Origin: Mariniblastus sp.
GTDB taxonomy: Bacteria; Planctomycetota; Planctomycetia; Pirellulales; Pirellulaceae
Direction of reading: 5' to 3'
DNA length: 62,939 bases
Assembly: GCA_028823415.1 (NCBI GenBank)
Contig: JAPKBL010000020.1
Location: 1-62,939, forward strand
A program made the translations under genes and the position numbers. Each line of letters begins with the position of its first letter. Position 1 is the first letter of the stretch. Positions 1-9,415 of the stretch are shown piece after piece. The notes under the pieces are model-generated. The model was not told the DNA's origin and ran no database searches. It was given only the letters and a program-made list of their open reading frames with translations.

Positions 1-29
1 TTTGGGGAGGCATGTTTTGGGGAGGCATG
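1..29. repeat. 15-bp tandem duplication at window edge
   Basis: The unit TTTTGGGGAGGCATG occurs twice head to tail; the first copy lacks one base because the window starts inside it. It is in frame with the DUF1080 gene and would encode FWGGM twice. More copies could lie upstream of the window. Confidence 0.85.
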
Positions 30-1298
30 TTTCTGAGTTCGACGTTGGTGGCACAGACGGCAATTCCGTCTGCCTCTGTCAGTTTAAACTCCGGTAACGG
101 AGATGTCGTCTCAAGTTTTTCGGGTGTTTTGCGTGAAGATGGGTTCGTTGATTTGTTTAACGGCAAAAATCTGGATGGCTGGGAGCAGAAAAATGGAACT
201 GCAACCTACGAGGTAGTGGATGACACCATTCTAGGCCGTACCGTTAAGGGGAGTCCAAACTCATTCCTCTGTTCCGAAAAAGAATATGGTGATTTCGAGT
301 TAGTGTTTGAGGTCAAAGTTGACAAGGGATTGAATTCGGGAGTTCAAATTCGTTCCGTGAGTAAGCCCGACTATAAAGAAGGTCGAGTCCATGGTCCGCA
401 GGTTGAGATTGAATGGGATCCGGGGGAATCAGGGTATCTCTATTCGGAAGGAACCAAGCGGGGGTGGGTTAGTCCAACTCGCACCCAAAAGAACGTATTT
501 AAAAACGAAGGTTGGAACGAGTATCGCGTGTTAGCCGACGGTCCGCGAATCCAAACTTGGATAAACGGAACCTGTATCGAGGATATTGAGATGCCTGCTA
601 TTGAATCGAGAAAGGGATTTTTGGGACTTCAAGTTCATGGCGTCAAAAAAAATGCCGGTCCTTTCAAGGTTCAGTGGAAAAATATTCGAATTCGCGAAAT
701 CAGTGGTGATGAGCAACGTGAAATGAAGGCGTTCAAAGGAACACCCAAAGTGGATGGTAAAGTCGATGATCTCTGGATGGGTGTGCCCCGCGTATTGACT
801 TCGCGGTCGATCGACGAGGTGGATGAGCTTTCCACAGAGCAGAAAGCTTCGACAGCTTGGGTGCGTTGCTTGTGGGATGAGGAGCATCTTTACTGTTTGG
901 CTGAAGTCACTGACGACGCAATTAGCTCCCTGGCCGGGGATGAGTGGGATCGCGATGGAGTCGAGTTTTTTCTTGATCGAAATTTCGCGAGAACTTCGAC
1001 GTACGATGACGACGATGCTCAATATCGAACTGAGCCCGACGGGAACGAATCGAGTGGATCCGAAAATGATCTTTCGACTTATAAATCTGTTGTGACCAAA
1101 ACTGAGCATGGTTACATTGTCGAAGTTTGCATTGACTTAAAGGGAAAGGTCGGGAAGAAAATCGGATTTGATGTTCAAGTCAATAATGATCCCGGCGACG
1201 GGCGTCGGATGTCCGCGATGAAATGGAATGATGCTTCCAATGACACGTATTTTGACATGTCCAATGCGGGGACACTCGAAATGGTGGAAGGTAATTAG
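12..1298 (+). CDS. DUF1080 (3-keto-disaccharide hydrolase-like) protein with CBM9-like C-terminal domain, 5' end uncertain
   Basis: This is probably an exported carbohydrate-active protein. Residues about 40-235 look like DUF1080, a concanavalin-like fold often called 3-keto-disaccharide hydrolase, with the signature FVDLFNGKNLDGWE and the closing strand KVQWKNIRIREI. Residues about 243-425 look like a family 9 carbohydrate-binding domain (GTPKVDGKVDDLW, then WDRDGVEFFLD). The N-terminus contains a hydrophobic stretch ending in AQTA that fits a signal peptide. The frame is open to the window edge and the GGGGAGG before each ATG is only one base away, too close to act as a ribosome site. The true start may therefore lie upstream, making this a partial gene. 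A hairpin with a T run follows the stop. The catalytic role is inferred from family only. Confidence 0.8.
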   Translation: MFWGGMFLSSTLVAQTAIPSASVSLNSGNGDVVSSFSGVLREDGFVDLFNGKNLDGWEQKNGTATYEVVDDTILGRTVKGSPNSFLCSEKEYGDFELVFEVKVDKGLNSGVQIRSVSKPDYKEGRVHGPQVEIEWDPGESGYLYSEGTKRGWVSPTRTQKNVFKNEGWNEYRVLADGPRIQTWINGTCIEDIEMPAIESRKGFLGLQVHGVKKNAGPFKVQWKNIRIREISGDEQREMKAFKGTPKVDGKVDDLWMGVPRVLTSRSIDEVDELSTEQKASTAWVRCLWDEEHLYCLAEVTDDAISSLAGDEWDRDGVEFFLDRNFARTSTYDDDDAQYRTEPDGNESSGSENDLSTYKSVVTKTEHGYIVEVCIDLKGKVGKKIGFDVQVNNDPGDGRRMSAMKWNDASNDTYFDMSNAGTLEMVEGN

Positions 1299-1328
1299 TC
1301 GTTTTAACGATTGAACAATCAACCAATG

Positions 1329-1366
1329 GGTGATCGTCGGAAGCTTTGGCGATCGCCTACTTTTTT
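1329..1366 (+). terminator. Rho-independent terminator after the DUF1080 gene
   Basis: A 10-bp stem (GGTGATCGTC with GGCGATCGCC, two G-U pairs) closes a 9-nt loop. It is followed by TAC and six T residues. It starts about 30 bases after the stop of the gene ending at 1298. Confidence 0.75.
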
Positions 1367-1490
1367 GTCCTTCACGAAAATCAAAAACCAGATTTAGTTC
1401 AAAAAAAAATAGCCACGTCGTTTAAAGTGGTTTTTTGGACTAGACTGTTTTAGCAATGCAAATTGCTCCGCGGCATCATTGATAAGCAAC

Positions 1491-2357
1491 ATGAAAAACA
1501 AGGCTGATATTTCTACCATGGGAACTCCGTCCACCCGAATTATTGAAAAAAAGACATTCGCCGAGAAGGCTGATAAATTTCGCTGTTACCAAAAGTCTGT
1601 GCAGTCGCCAGATCATGAAGTTAAGTTTTTTGAACAGGCCTTTCGAGATGCCTTTAAGAGAAAGCCTCATAGTCTTCGAGAGGATTTTTGCGGTACGTTC
1701 GCGGTTTGCTGTAAATGGGTAAAATCCAATACTAAAAGAACGGCGCTCGGGGTAGATCTATGCTCGGAGACTTTGGAATGGGGGCGGGCGAATAACCTGG
1801 CAAAATTATCGGATGCCGAAAAGAAGCGGGTGCGTTTGCTTAAGCAGGACGTCCGGAAAAGAAATCGACCTCAAGTCGATGTGTTGGCAGCGCAGAACTT
1901 TTCATTTTGGATTTTTAAAACAAGATCTGAGGTGATCGACTATTTCAAAGTGGCGCGTGCAAACATTAAAGCCGATGGCATCATGGTCATGGACATGATG
2001 GGTGGGGGAGATTGTCAAATTGAAGGGCACGTTGACAAACGTATTGTCAAAAAGGGCAAACGAGGGTTTCGGTATTATTGGAAGCAGGATAGCTACAATC
2101 CTATTAATCACGATGCTAGTTTTTCGATTAGTTTTAAATTTAAAGATGGAAGTCGGATCAATAAAGCATTTGAGTACCACTGGAGATTTTGGAGTATCCC
2201 AGAGGTTAGGGAGATGCTTGCTGAGGCGGGGTTCAAGGAAAGCCACATCTACTGGGAAACGGAAGACAAGGACGGCGAAGACACTGGTAAATTCGAACGG
2301 CGCGATTCGGTACCGAGTGCTCCCTGTTGGATATCTTACTTAGTCGCCGTCGGTTAG
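1491..2357 (+). CDS. Class I SAM-dependent methyltransferase
   Basis: The protein is a soluble methyltransferase-like enzyme of about 288 residues with no signal peptide. The glycine-rich SAM motif region is seen as LREDFCGTFAVCCKW, followed by the acidic second motif GVDLCSETLEWGR and a later VMDMMGGGD strand. The C-terminal part (RFWSIPEVREMLAEAGF) is typical of small-molecule or tRNA-type class I methyltransferases. An ATG at 1491 is preferred over an in-frame TTG at 1479; neither has a strong ribosome site. The gene stands alone between a terminator and the DUF1592 gene, so its substrate cannot be told from context. Confidence 0.75.
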   Translation: MKNKADISTMGTPSTRIIEKKTFAEKADKFRCYQKSVQSPDHEVKFFEQAFRDAFKRKPHSLREDFCGTFAVCCKWVKSNTKRTALGVDLCSETLEWGRANNLAKLSDAEKKRVRLLKQDVRKRNRPQVDVLAAQNFSFWIFKTRSEVIDYFKVARANIKADGIMVMDMMGGGDCQIEGHVDKRIVKKGKRGFRYYWKQDSYNPINHDASFSISFKFKDGSRINKAFEYHWRFWSIPEVREMLAEAGFKESHIYWETEDKDGEDTGKFERRDSVPSAPCWISYLVAVG

Positions 2358-2470
2358 TTCGCGGCCTCAGAAAGTCTGAGATTTCGACCTTATAAAAACG
2401 TTCAGGTTTGGCGTTTTTCCCGCGATTTAAGGCTCTTTTTGAAAGGGTGTCCACTTTCACTAAGGCTGAC

Positions 2471-2506
2471 GGAGGTGCTGATGGAGGTGCTGATGGAGGT
2501 TCAGAT
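2471..2506. repeat. 12-bp intergenic tandem repeat, two perfect copies and one degenerate
   Basis: GGAGGTGCTGAT occurs twice in a row, followed by the degenerate third copy GGAGGTTCAGAT. It lies in the 230-bp gap before the DUF1592 gene. No open frame of convincing length covers it. Confidence 0.8.
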
Positions 2507-2587
2507 CAAAACGGTGGTGAGCGTTGGAGTGAAATCAACTATGATGAACCGACTGATCGCGTAGTTGATTGTCGATAGGGAATCAGG

Positions 2588-4918
2588 ATGTTTCAAATTC
2601 AAGCGCATGTCGCGGCCCTAATTTTTTTAATCTGTTTATTGCCGATTGGCCTTATTCAGGGTGACGGCCTTATTCAGGGTGACGAAAAAGGGGCAGAAAT
2701 TTATCGCTCCCAATGCGCGGTTTGTCATGGCGAGAATGGCCAAGGGAATCCCGAGCATTATTCTGATCCGCTTCGCGGAGATCTGGCGTTATCTCAACTT
2801 GAGAAACTAATTGTCGAAACAATGCCCGATGAACATCCGGAGACGTGCGTTGGTGACGAGGCGAAACTGGTTGCCGCATTCGTTTACGACCGCTTCTATT
2901 CGCCACACGCTCAGCAAAAGTTAAATAAATCCAGAATTGAATTGTCTCGTTTGACCGTCCGCCAGTTGCGAGAGTCGATCGTAGATTTACTCGGAGTGTT
3001 TAGCGATGAGGTTGTTGTCTCCAGCGAAAGAGGATTAGAGGCCAACTATTTCGCGTCGCGAAATTGGACCGAAAAGAAGCGTTTGTCTTCACAAACAGAC
3101 AGAACAGTTGATTTTAGCAACGGAGTACCTCATTTCGATCCAACTGGAAAATACGCGTCTCTAAAGAAGGATGATAACCCTAAGAAAGATGCCAACCTGA
3201 TGAATCACGGGTTTTCCACCCACTGGCGTGGCGGGCTTATTCCCGTAGAAACCGGGAGGTATGAAATACTTGTCGAGTCAAAAAATGGGTTTTCTCTAGC
3301 GATTAATGATTTAAAAAATCCACTCATTGATCGAAAGGTTCGATCCGATAATGTCGTCGAGCATCGTGCCTCAATATTTTTGATTGGCGGACGTCCTGTT
3401 GGCTTAAGCCTGTATTTATTTTCGTATCCCCAGCCGCCAGCCAAAATACGATTACTGTGGAAACGCCCCAATGGAATTGTGGAGGTCATACCGGAGTCGA
3501 GTTTGATTCCGGTATCTCCTCCGGAAATATGTATTTGCTCTGCGGTTTTTCCGGCGGACGACGCGAGTCATGGTTATGAGCGGGGGATTTCAGTATCTGA
3601 GCAGTGGGATCGAGCAACGACCGACGCGGCGATTGAAACGGCGGAATGGGTTTCCGAGAGACAGTGGAAACTAGCTGGCACAAGTGAAGATAATAAAGAT
3701 GCGTTAACTAAGTTGCGAGAATTTTGTTATCAATTTGTGGGTCGCGCGTTTGCCACACGTCTCAGTCAAGACGATCGTGAATTTTTCGTGGATCGCCATT
3801 TTGAGCAAGAGATCAGTCAAAAAAATCAGGTCAAACGAGTTGTGTTATTGGCATTGAAATCGCCTCGTTTTTTGTATCCCGCAATTCAAAGTCGTCGTCG
3901 CAGTGAAGAGATTGCGAGGCATTTGGCACTGACGATATGGGATTCTCTGCCGGATAAGCGACTTTACAAAATTGCCGAAGAAGGGAAGTTGGTGAATCCG
4001 GAAACCGTGGAGCAAGAATCGCGGCGCATGGTACGTGACTGGCGATCTCGGCAAAAAGTGAAAATGTTCTTTCTTGGGTGGCTAAAAGCTGAGCGCGCGG
4101 CCAGTTCGGCTAAAGATAAAACGGCGTATCCTGATTTCGATCATGAACTCGTCGCAGATTTGCAGACCAGCCTCTTGCTTTACTTAGACGACGTTGTCTG
4201 GAAAGACAGTTCTGATTATCGGGAACTCTTTCTGGCTGATTATCTTTACGTTAACAAGAAAATAGGTGCCTTTTACGGGATCCCCGTTAGCGGTGACGGT
4301 TTTCGGAAGGTCAGTTTATCATCGGACAATAGGAGTGGGGTCGTGACGCATCCGCTGTTGATGAGCGGTCTGGCGTATAGTAAAGGCAGTTCACCAATTC
4401 ATCGCGGAGTGTTTATCGCCAAGCAAATACTTGGAACCAGTCTTCGGCAGCCCCCTGATGATGTGGAACCGTTGACGGAAGAATTTAATCCTGAAATGAC
4501 CACGCGCGAGAGAGTCGAGCATCAGACGAAAGAAACTGGGTGCATGAGTTGCCACCAAGTGATCAATCCCCTCGGATTCAGTCTGGAGAACTATGACGCA
4601 GTTGGGCGATTTCGAACTCATGAAAAATCGAAACCAATTGATGTGAATTCGGTTTACACAAGTCCCGAGGGAGACGATGTGAAAATCGGCGGAGCCCGTG
4701 ATTTAGCTGAATTCCTGGCAGGCAGTGAACGGGCGCAGAAGAGTTTTATTCGTAAGTTGTTTAACTATTATACGAAACAGTCGCTTGATGCATTTGGGAC
4801 GAATCAAATTGATGAGTTGCATCGCAAGTTTAAGAATTCGGGTTTTAATATTGAAAAGTTGCTTGTCGAAATATCTTTGGTACCAGTAAATTACCAAAGC
4901 AAGAAGGACGGCAAATAG
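2588..4918 (+). CDS. DUF1592 domain protein with N-terminal cytochrome c and PA14 domains
   Basis: This is a large exported planctomycete haem protein of 776 residues. After a hydrophobic export signal comes a c-type haem site CAVCH at about residue 43. A PA14-like sugar-binding module follows (around GLIPVETGRYEILV). The DUF1595/DUF1592 core is next (AFATRLSQDD, then IARHLALTIWDSLPDKRL). DUF1588 carries a second haem-type motif CMSCH near residue 651 (INPLGFSLENYDAVGRF), and DUF1585 ends the protein. The family is assigned to periplasmic redox or polymer-degradation functions, but no reaction is established. The DUF1552 gene follows 64 bp downstream, the usual partner of this family. The N-terminal region contains a doubled GLIQGD from an 18-bp duplication. 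Confidence 0.9.
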   Translation: MFQIQAHVAALIFLICLLPIGLIQGDGLIQGDEKGAEIYRSQCAVCHGENGQGNPEHYSDPLRGDLALSQLEKLIVETMPDEHPETCVGDEAKLVAAFVYDRFYSPHAQQKLNKSRIELSRLTVRQLRESIVDLLGVFSDEVVVSSERGLEANYFASRNWTEKKRLSSQTDRTVDFSNGVPHFDPTGKYASLKKDDNPKKDANLMNHGFSTHWRGGLIPVETGRYEILVESKNGFSLAINDLKNPLIDRKVRSDNVVEHRASIFLIGGRPVGLSLYLFSYPQPPAKIRLLWKRPNGIVEVIPESSLIPVSPPEICICSAVFPADDASHGYERGISVSEQWDRATTDAAIETAEWVSERQWKLAGTSEDNKDALTKLREFCYQFVGRAFATRLSQDDREFFVDRHFEQEISQKNQVKRVVLLALKSPRFLYPAIQSRRRSEEIARHLALTIWDSLPDKRLYKIAEEGKLVNPETVEQESRRMVRDWRSRQKVKMFFLGWLKAERAASSAKDKTAYPDFDHELVADLQTSLLLYLDDVVWKDSSDYRELFLADYLYVNKKIGAFYGIPVSGDGFRKVSLSSDNRSGVVTHPLLMSGLAYSKGSSPIHRGVFIAKQILGTSLRQPPDDVEPLTEEFNPEMTTRERVEHQTKETGCMSCHQVINPLGFSLENYDAVGRFRTHEKSKPIDVNSVYTSPEGDDVKIGGARDLAEFLAGSERAQKSFIRKLFNYYTKQSLDAFGTNQIDELHRKFKNSGFNIEKLLVEISLVPVNYQSKKDGK
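2648..2683. repeat. 18-bp in-frame tandem duplication
   Basis: GGCCTTATTCAGGGTGAC is present twice with no mismatch inside the DUF1592 gene. It duplicates GLIQGD just after the signal peptide, where extra linker length should be tolerated. Confidence 0.9.
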
Positions 4919-4982
4919 GTTAGCATGGTGAGAAGTGCGATTGGGGAACATCGTTCTTCCTTAGATTTTGAATGGGATTGCT

Positions 4983-6305
4983 ATGAGTTCAAAAATTTTG
5001 CGACGAGAGTTTTTGCGAGGCGCGGGTTCTTTTGCACTCGCGTTCCCCGGTCTATCGAGTTGGCATGGCCTCAATTGGGCGATTCCTGATTTGCATTCAG
5101 GGAAAAAAAAGCGTCTTGTCGTCATGTTCTCACCGAATGGAATGGTGAGAGAAGGGTTTTGGCCGAAAACCGAAGGCCCCGACTTTGAAATGGATCAGGT
5201 TCTTAAACCACTCGAAACCCTTCGCGAAAAAACATTGGTCGTCCACGGGATTTGTAATAAAGTTCGTGGAGATGGTGATAATCATATGCGCGGGATGAGT
5301 TGCTTGCTGACAGGCAATGAGCTGTTTCCGGGGAACATTCAAGGAGGTAGTGATAAACCTGCTGGCTGGGCCAAAGGGATTTCGATTGACCAGGAGATCA
5401 AGCGGTTTCTGCAAGCGAATCAGGCGACAAGCACCAGGTTCGGCACTCTCGAATTTGGCGTTCGCGTACGCCACAAAGCGGATCCATGGACGAGGATGGT
5501 GTATGCCGGGCCGAATCAACCGATCGCGCCGATTGCAGACCCATACCGGATGTATGAAAAAATGTACGGCAACGTCAAGGATCGAGAGAATTTACTGAGT
5601 GTGCTGAATATGGTCCGGGAGGATATGCAGTTGACCGGGGGTCGAGTCGATGAGCAGGACCGGCATTTACTCCAAGCCCATGGGAAATACATTGGGCAGA
5701 TGGAACAGGAATTGGAGAATCGAGACGAGCCTTCGTATCTTGCTGCTCCGGTTGAGTTACCAAAGAATGTTGGTAATTCTGATGACGACATGCCGACGTT
5801 GTCCAAAATGCAAATTGATTTGTTGGTGAATGGTTTTGAGAACGATTTAAATCGGATTTCTACGTTGCAGTACACCCAGTCTGTCGGGCAGTCAAAAATG
5901 AAATGGCTCGACATCAGTGAGGGGCATCACACGCTCTCGCATGATCCTGATGGAAAAAAGGTGACACAGGACAAGTTGCGCCGGATTAATACTTGGTACT
6001 GTGAGCAACTTGCCTACCTTTGTAAGAAACTGGAGACAACGAAAGAACCTGGAACAAATGAGTCAATGCTCGATAATACGTTGGTTGTTTGGACCAATGA
6101 ATTAGGGCATGGGAATTCACACACACTCGATAATCTCCCGATGGTGCTTGTGGGAGGCGGTTTTGGTTTTGAGATGGGGCGATTTGCGAAAGTCAAAAAC
6201 GTAACGACGAGTCGGCTATGGATGGCGATTGCCCATGCGATGGGGCATCAAATCGACAGTTTTGGGCTGGCCAATTTGTGTAAAGAAGGTCCAGTCAAAC
6301 TCTAA
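4983..6305 (+). CDS. DUF1552 protein with Tat signal
   Basis: The protein of 440 residues begins with a twin-arginine export signal (RREFLRGAG followed by a hydrophobic stretch) and continues as a DUF1552 protein. Typical blocks are KKRLVVMFSPNGMVREGFWP, TLVVHGICNKV, MRGMSCLLTG and TLVVWTNELGHGNSH. DUF1552 is distantly related to the sulfatase/phosphatase-like DUF1501 group; no activity is established. The ATG at 4983 places the arginine pair at the proper distance from the start, so it is preferred over the in-frame TTG at 4968. It lies 64 bp after the DUF1592 gene and is probably co-transcribed with it. The product is likely periplasmic and may act with the DUF1592 cytochrome. Confidence 0.88.
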   Translation: MSSKILRREFLRGAGSFALAFPGLSSWHGLNWAIPDLHSGKKKRLVVMFSPNGMVREGFWPKTEGPDFEMDQVLKPLETLREKTLVVHGICNKVRGDGDNHMRGMSCLLTGNELFPGNIQGGSDKPAGWAKGISIDQEIKRFLQANQATSTRFGTLEFGVRVRHKADPWTRMVYAGPNQPIAPIADPYRMYEKMYGNVKDRENLLSVLNMVREDMQLTGGRVDEQDRHLLQAHGKYIGQMEQELENRDEPSYLAAPVELPKNVGNSDDDMPTLSKMQIDLLVNGFENDLNRISTLQYTQSVGQSKMKWLDISEGHHTLSHDPDGKKVTQDKLRRINTWYCEQLAYLCKKLETTKEPGTNESMLDNTLVVWTNELGHGNSHTLDNLPMVLVGGGFGFEMGRFAKVKNVTTSRLWMAIAHAMGHQIDSFGLANLCKEGPVKL

Positions 6306-6378
6306 GGGGAGCGTCGGGTTTTTAATCGGCTCGGGTTCTCGAAATACAGAGAGCAATTCAGTCGCGAGGTTGGTTAAA

Positions 6379-7845
6379 CTAGTTCGCGTTCGCTGGGACT
6401 TTGGCGTCTGTGTCAGCCATCCATGTTTCTAGTTTGTTCTTCAATTCTATCATTTTATCCGGCATGGATTCAGCCAGATCGTTTGATTCACTCAGATCTT
6501 CCTTGAGATTGTAAAGCTCAACTGAGTTGTCGTCATAATGTTTGATCAGTTTGAAATCTCCACATCGAATTGCACTGCCCGGTCGATTTTTTTTATGGAA
6601 CGCATAGTTAGGGTAGTGGAAATAGATTGCGTCGCGATTGAGTGATGATGTTCCGGTAAGTAAACCGGTGAGGGAAGTACCGTCAGGATGATTCGATGGA
6701 TCGGCATCGATCCCGACGGCGTCGAGAATGGTTGCGTGAAAGTCCATGCTGATGACGGGCGTCTGGCTGACTGTTTTTGGTTTGACTTTTCCAGACCATT
6801 TAACAATCGCGGGAACGCGGATACCGCCTTCGTAAAGATATCCTTTTTCACCTCTAAGTGGTTTGACGTTGGCGGCGAACGGGCCGTTGTCCGATGTGAA
6901 AATAATTAAGGTGTTTTCAGTTAGGTTGAGCCTGTCTAAGTTTGTGAGTAGTTTGCCAATGGCCCGGTCCATTCCTTCAATCATTGCTGCGTAAGTTGGG
7001 TTTTCGATTCCCGGTCCTTTTCTTTTCTCGTATTTTTGAATGAGCGACTGAGGGGCTTCGAATGGATAGTGTACGGAATAATTCCACCAGCACAGGAAGA
7101 ACGGCTTGTCCTGATTCGCCTCAATGAAATTAATGCACTCCTGGCTGCATCGATCAGGAAGATAATTTAATTGTTCGTTGGAGGAAATGTTGGGGATGCG
7201 GTATGGTTCAAAGTAACTGGGCGGACCGCCAAAAGAGCAGCCGCCGATATTAATATCAAATCCTTGATGTTCTGCTCGCAATTCAGGTTCTGTTGGGCCA
7301 TCTGATTTTTTGTTTTGGTGCGAGAGGTGCCACTTGCCGACGAATCCGGTCGCGTAGCCGTTTGCTTTTAACTGCTCGGCAATGGTGACCCGGTCAAGAG
7401 GTAGGTTGCGCTGCCACGGAACGGTTTTTATTTCCGTTCCGGGTTTTTGGTAACCGGGCGGATGCCCAGGAGCATGATTGGTAATGTTGAGCCTTGCCGG
7501 TGACTCTCCGGTCATCATCGCTGCGCGTGTCGGCGTGCAGACTGGCGAGGCCGCATAGGCATTGGTAAATAGCATGCCTTCTTTGGCAAGTTGATCCAAA
7601 TTGGGGGTTTCTAGATTTTCATTACCGTAACAGTGGAGGTCTTTCCAGCCGAGATCGTCGGCCATGATGAGCACAATGTTGGGACGACTGTCAGGTAAGC
7701 CATCGGTTTGACAGGCACTAAGGTTTGCCGAGCCAAATATCCAACAAGAGGGTAATAAGAATAATGCTAGAGGGAGGCCGTATGGGAAGGATATCTGATT
7801 TTTGCTGCAATGGATGATCTGTCTAGTAAGCATGCCCAAGCTCAT
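6379..7845 (-). CDS. Arylsulfatase-type sulfatase, secreted
   Basis: This is a type I sulfatase of 488 residues that would hydrolyse sulfate esters, in planctomycetes commonly those of algal polysaccharides. The formylglycine site CTPTR is present (VCTPTRAAMMTGE), with the metal-binding MADDLGW near the N-terminus and the second metal motif FTSDNGPF. KWHL, another sulfatase block, is also seen. A hydrophobic N-terminal segment indicates export. ATG codons at 7845 and 7833 are both possible starts. The gene is convergent with the DUF1552 gene and divergent from the second DUF1552 gene. A strong hairpin lies in its 5' leader. The substrate cannot be deduced; maturation needs a formylglycine-generating enzyme not present here. 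Confidence 0.93.
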   Translation of the reverse strand: MSLGMLTRQIIHCSKNQISFPYGLPLALFLLPSCWIFGSANLSACQTDGLPDSRPNIVLIMADDLGWKDLHCYGNENLETPNLDQLAKEGMLFTNAYAASPVCTPTRAAMMTGESPARLNITNHAPGHPPGYQKPGTEIKTVPWQRNLPLDRVTIAEQLKANGYATGFVGKWHLSHQNKKSDGPTEPELRAEHQGFDINIGGCSFGGPPSYFEPYRIPNISSNEQLNYLPDRCSQECINFIEANQDKPFFLCWWNYSVHYPFEAPQSLIQKYEKRKGPGIENPTYAAMIEGMDRAIGKLLTNLDRLNLTENTLIIFTSDNGPFAANVKPLRGEKGYLYEGGIRVPAIVKWSGKVKPKTVSQTPVISMDFHATILDAVGIDADPSNHPDGTSLTGLLTGTSSLNRDAIYFHYPNYAFHKKNRPGSAIRCGDFKLIKHYDDNSVELYNLKEDLSESNDLAESMPDKMIELKNKLETWMADTDAKVPANAN

Positions 7846-8143
7846 GGCGTTCCCTTTGGAAAAATTTGACGAGCCGTTGTGTAAACACGACGGCTCCCTT
7901 AATTGAGTGTTTTGTCTGGCAAAAAACTAAACTCTGGTATCGGACTTTGAAAAGAGACACAAATTACAAGGTTGGCGGCGGCTGAATTAATTCGCAGGCC
8001 GCCGATGTTCACGGTACAATTGTAGTTCGTTGGACGAGGCTTGGAAACCAAAGCTGAGCCAATCGCAGACGACACGTTGTTAACGTGTTTTCGCGGATGG
8101 CTGCGTTGTTGCTTTGATGGATTAGTGCTTTTAGGAATGAATC
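7846..8143. other. Divergent intergenic region with a leader hairpin
   Basis: This region separates the sulfatase (minus) from the DUF1552 gene (plus) and must hold both promoters. An inverted repeat at 7871-7896 pairs GAGCCGTTGTGT with ACACGACGGCTC (one G-U pair, very small loop). It lies 26 bases upstream of the sulfatase start. No T run follows on either strand, so it looks like a leader element or operator rather than a terminator. AGGA at about 8132 serves as the ribosome site of the plus-strand gene. Confidence 0.6.
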
Positions 8144-9415
8144 ATGCGAGCTCCACTAAAACGACGAAGTTTTTTAAAAGGAGCCGGCGTTGCGATCGCA
8201 TTGCCGATGCTCGAAGCGATGGTTCCCAACAGTCATGCCTCGTGCTCAGGTCAGCGACCGGTGAAGCGATTTGTTTGCCTATCGAATAATTATGGCATGT
8301 ATCGAAATGGTTTTTTTCCCGCATCCGATCAGGTTGGAGCCGGGTATGAAATGCCAGAAACGTTGCAGGCGCTCGAGCAACATCGAAACCAGCTAACGAT
8401 TTTTTCAAACTTGGACCATGGGAATACGGGCGGGCACGCTGGCGTGCCCGTGTTGTTGAGTGGGGTGCGACCATCGTTAGCCCACGGGTATTCCGAGGGC
8501 AATCTTAGTCTAGATCAAAAACTGGCGGACTATTCCGGTACGGCAACGCGGTTCCCCTCGATGACGATCGGTTGCAATGAACAGAATTTGATCAGCTTTA
8601 CGCGTGCCGGTGTGCAGGTTCCAACAATTGATATGCGCGCCGCCTATCGACTCATGTTTCTTGATGACCCCACGGCAAGAAAAGCAACGGCCTTAGAAAG
8701 ATTGAAACGCCAAAATAGCATCTTGGATGTAGTGATGGGACAGGCAAAGTCACTTCAACGACAACTCGGCAAACAGGATCAACAAAAGCTTGAAGAATAC
8801 TTTGGTTCGGTTCGTTCCCTTGAGAAGAAGATTGTCCAACAAGAACCGTGGATTGACCGACCTAAACCCCAAACTGATGTTTTGGAGCCTCAACTGAAGG
8901 GCGGAACTCCGGATCGTCTTAAAGCGACAATTGAAATGATTGCTTTAGCGCTTCAGACCGACTCCACTCGCGTCGTGACCTGCGTTAGCGGTTTCGCAAA
9001 CGGCGATTTTGGGTTGAGCGGTGGCTATCACAATTTTTCCCACCATGGAGAAAGAGCAGAACCAGTGGCAGCCCTCAAAAAAATAGAGGGTAATCAAATT
9101 GGGATGATGGCCTACCTCATCGAACTATTGCAACAGCAGAAGGACGTGATAAACGGCGGAACGTTGTTGGATCATACGACTATTTTGTTTGGGTGTGGGA
9201 TGGCAACGGGTACGCATCAAACCAGGAATCTACCCTTGCTGCTGGCTGGTGGCGGTTATCAACATGGAGAACACAAAGTGTTTCCTGAGGTAGTTGGGCG
9301 AACACCTGCGGCAAATCTCTTGTTGTCAATTTTGCAGAACCATGGAGTCGAAGCGGATCGTTTCGGTACCAGCAGCGGTACGCTAACCGGACTTGGGTGG
9401 AGTTCGTCACCGTGA
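8144..9415 (+). CDS. DUF1552 protein with Tat signal (second copy)
   Basis: The second DUF1552 protein has 423 residues and starts with a twin-arginine-type signal (KRRSFLKGAG, then a hydrophobic stretch ending near SHAS). Family blocks include KRFVCLSNNYGMYRNGFFP, LTIFSNLDHGNTGGHAG and the C-terminal TTILFGCGMATGTHQ. AGGA lies eight bases before the ATG. Its stop codon overlaps the GTG of the following DUF1592 gene (GTGA), which points to translational coupling. The gene order is the reverse of the first pair at 2588-6305. Export to the periplasm is likely; the reaction is unknown. Confidence 0.9.
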   Translation: MRAPLKRRSFLKGAGVAIALPMLEAMVPNSHASCSGQRPVKRFVCLSNNYGMYRNGFFPASDQVGAGYEMPETLQALEQHRNQLTIFSNLDHGNTGGHAGVPVLLSGVRPSLAHGYSEGNLSLDQKLADYSGTATRFPSMTIGCNEQNLISFTRAGVQVPTIDMRAAYRLMFLDDPTARKATALERLKRQNSILDVVMGQAKSLQRQLGKQDQQKLEEYFGSVRSLEKKIVQQEPWIDRPKPQTDVLEPQLKGGTPDRLKATIEMIALALQTDSTRVVTCVSGFANGDFGLSGGYHNFSHHGERAEPVAALKKIEGNQIGMMAYLIELLQQQKDVINGGTLLDHTTILFGCGMATGTHQTRNLPLLLAGGGYQHGEHKVFPEVVGRTPAANLLLSILQNHGVEADRFGTSSGTLTGLGWSSSP

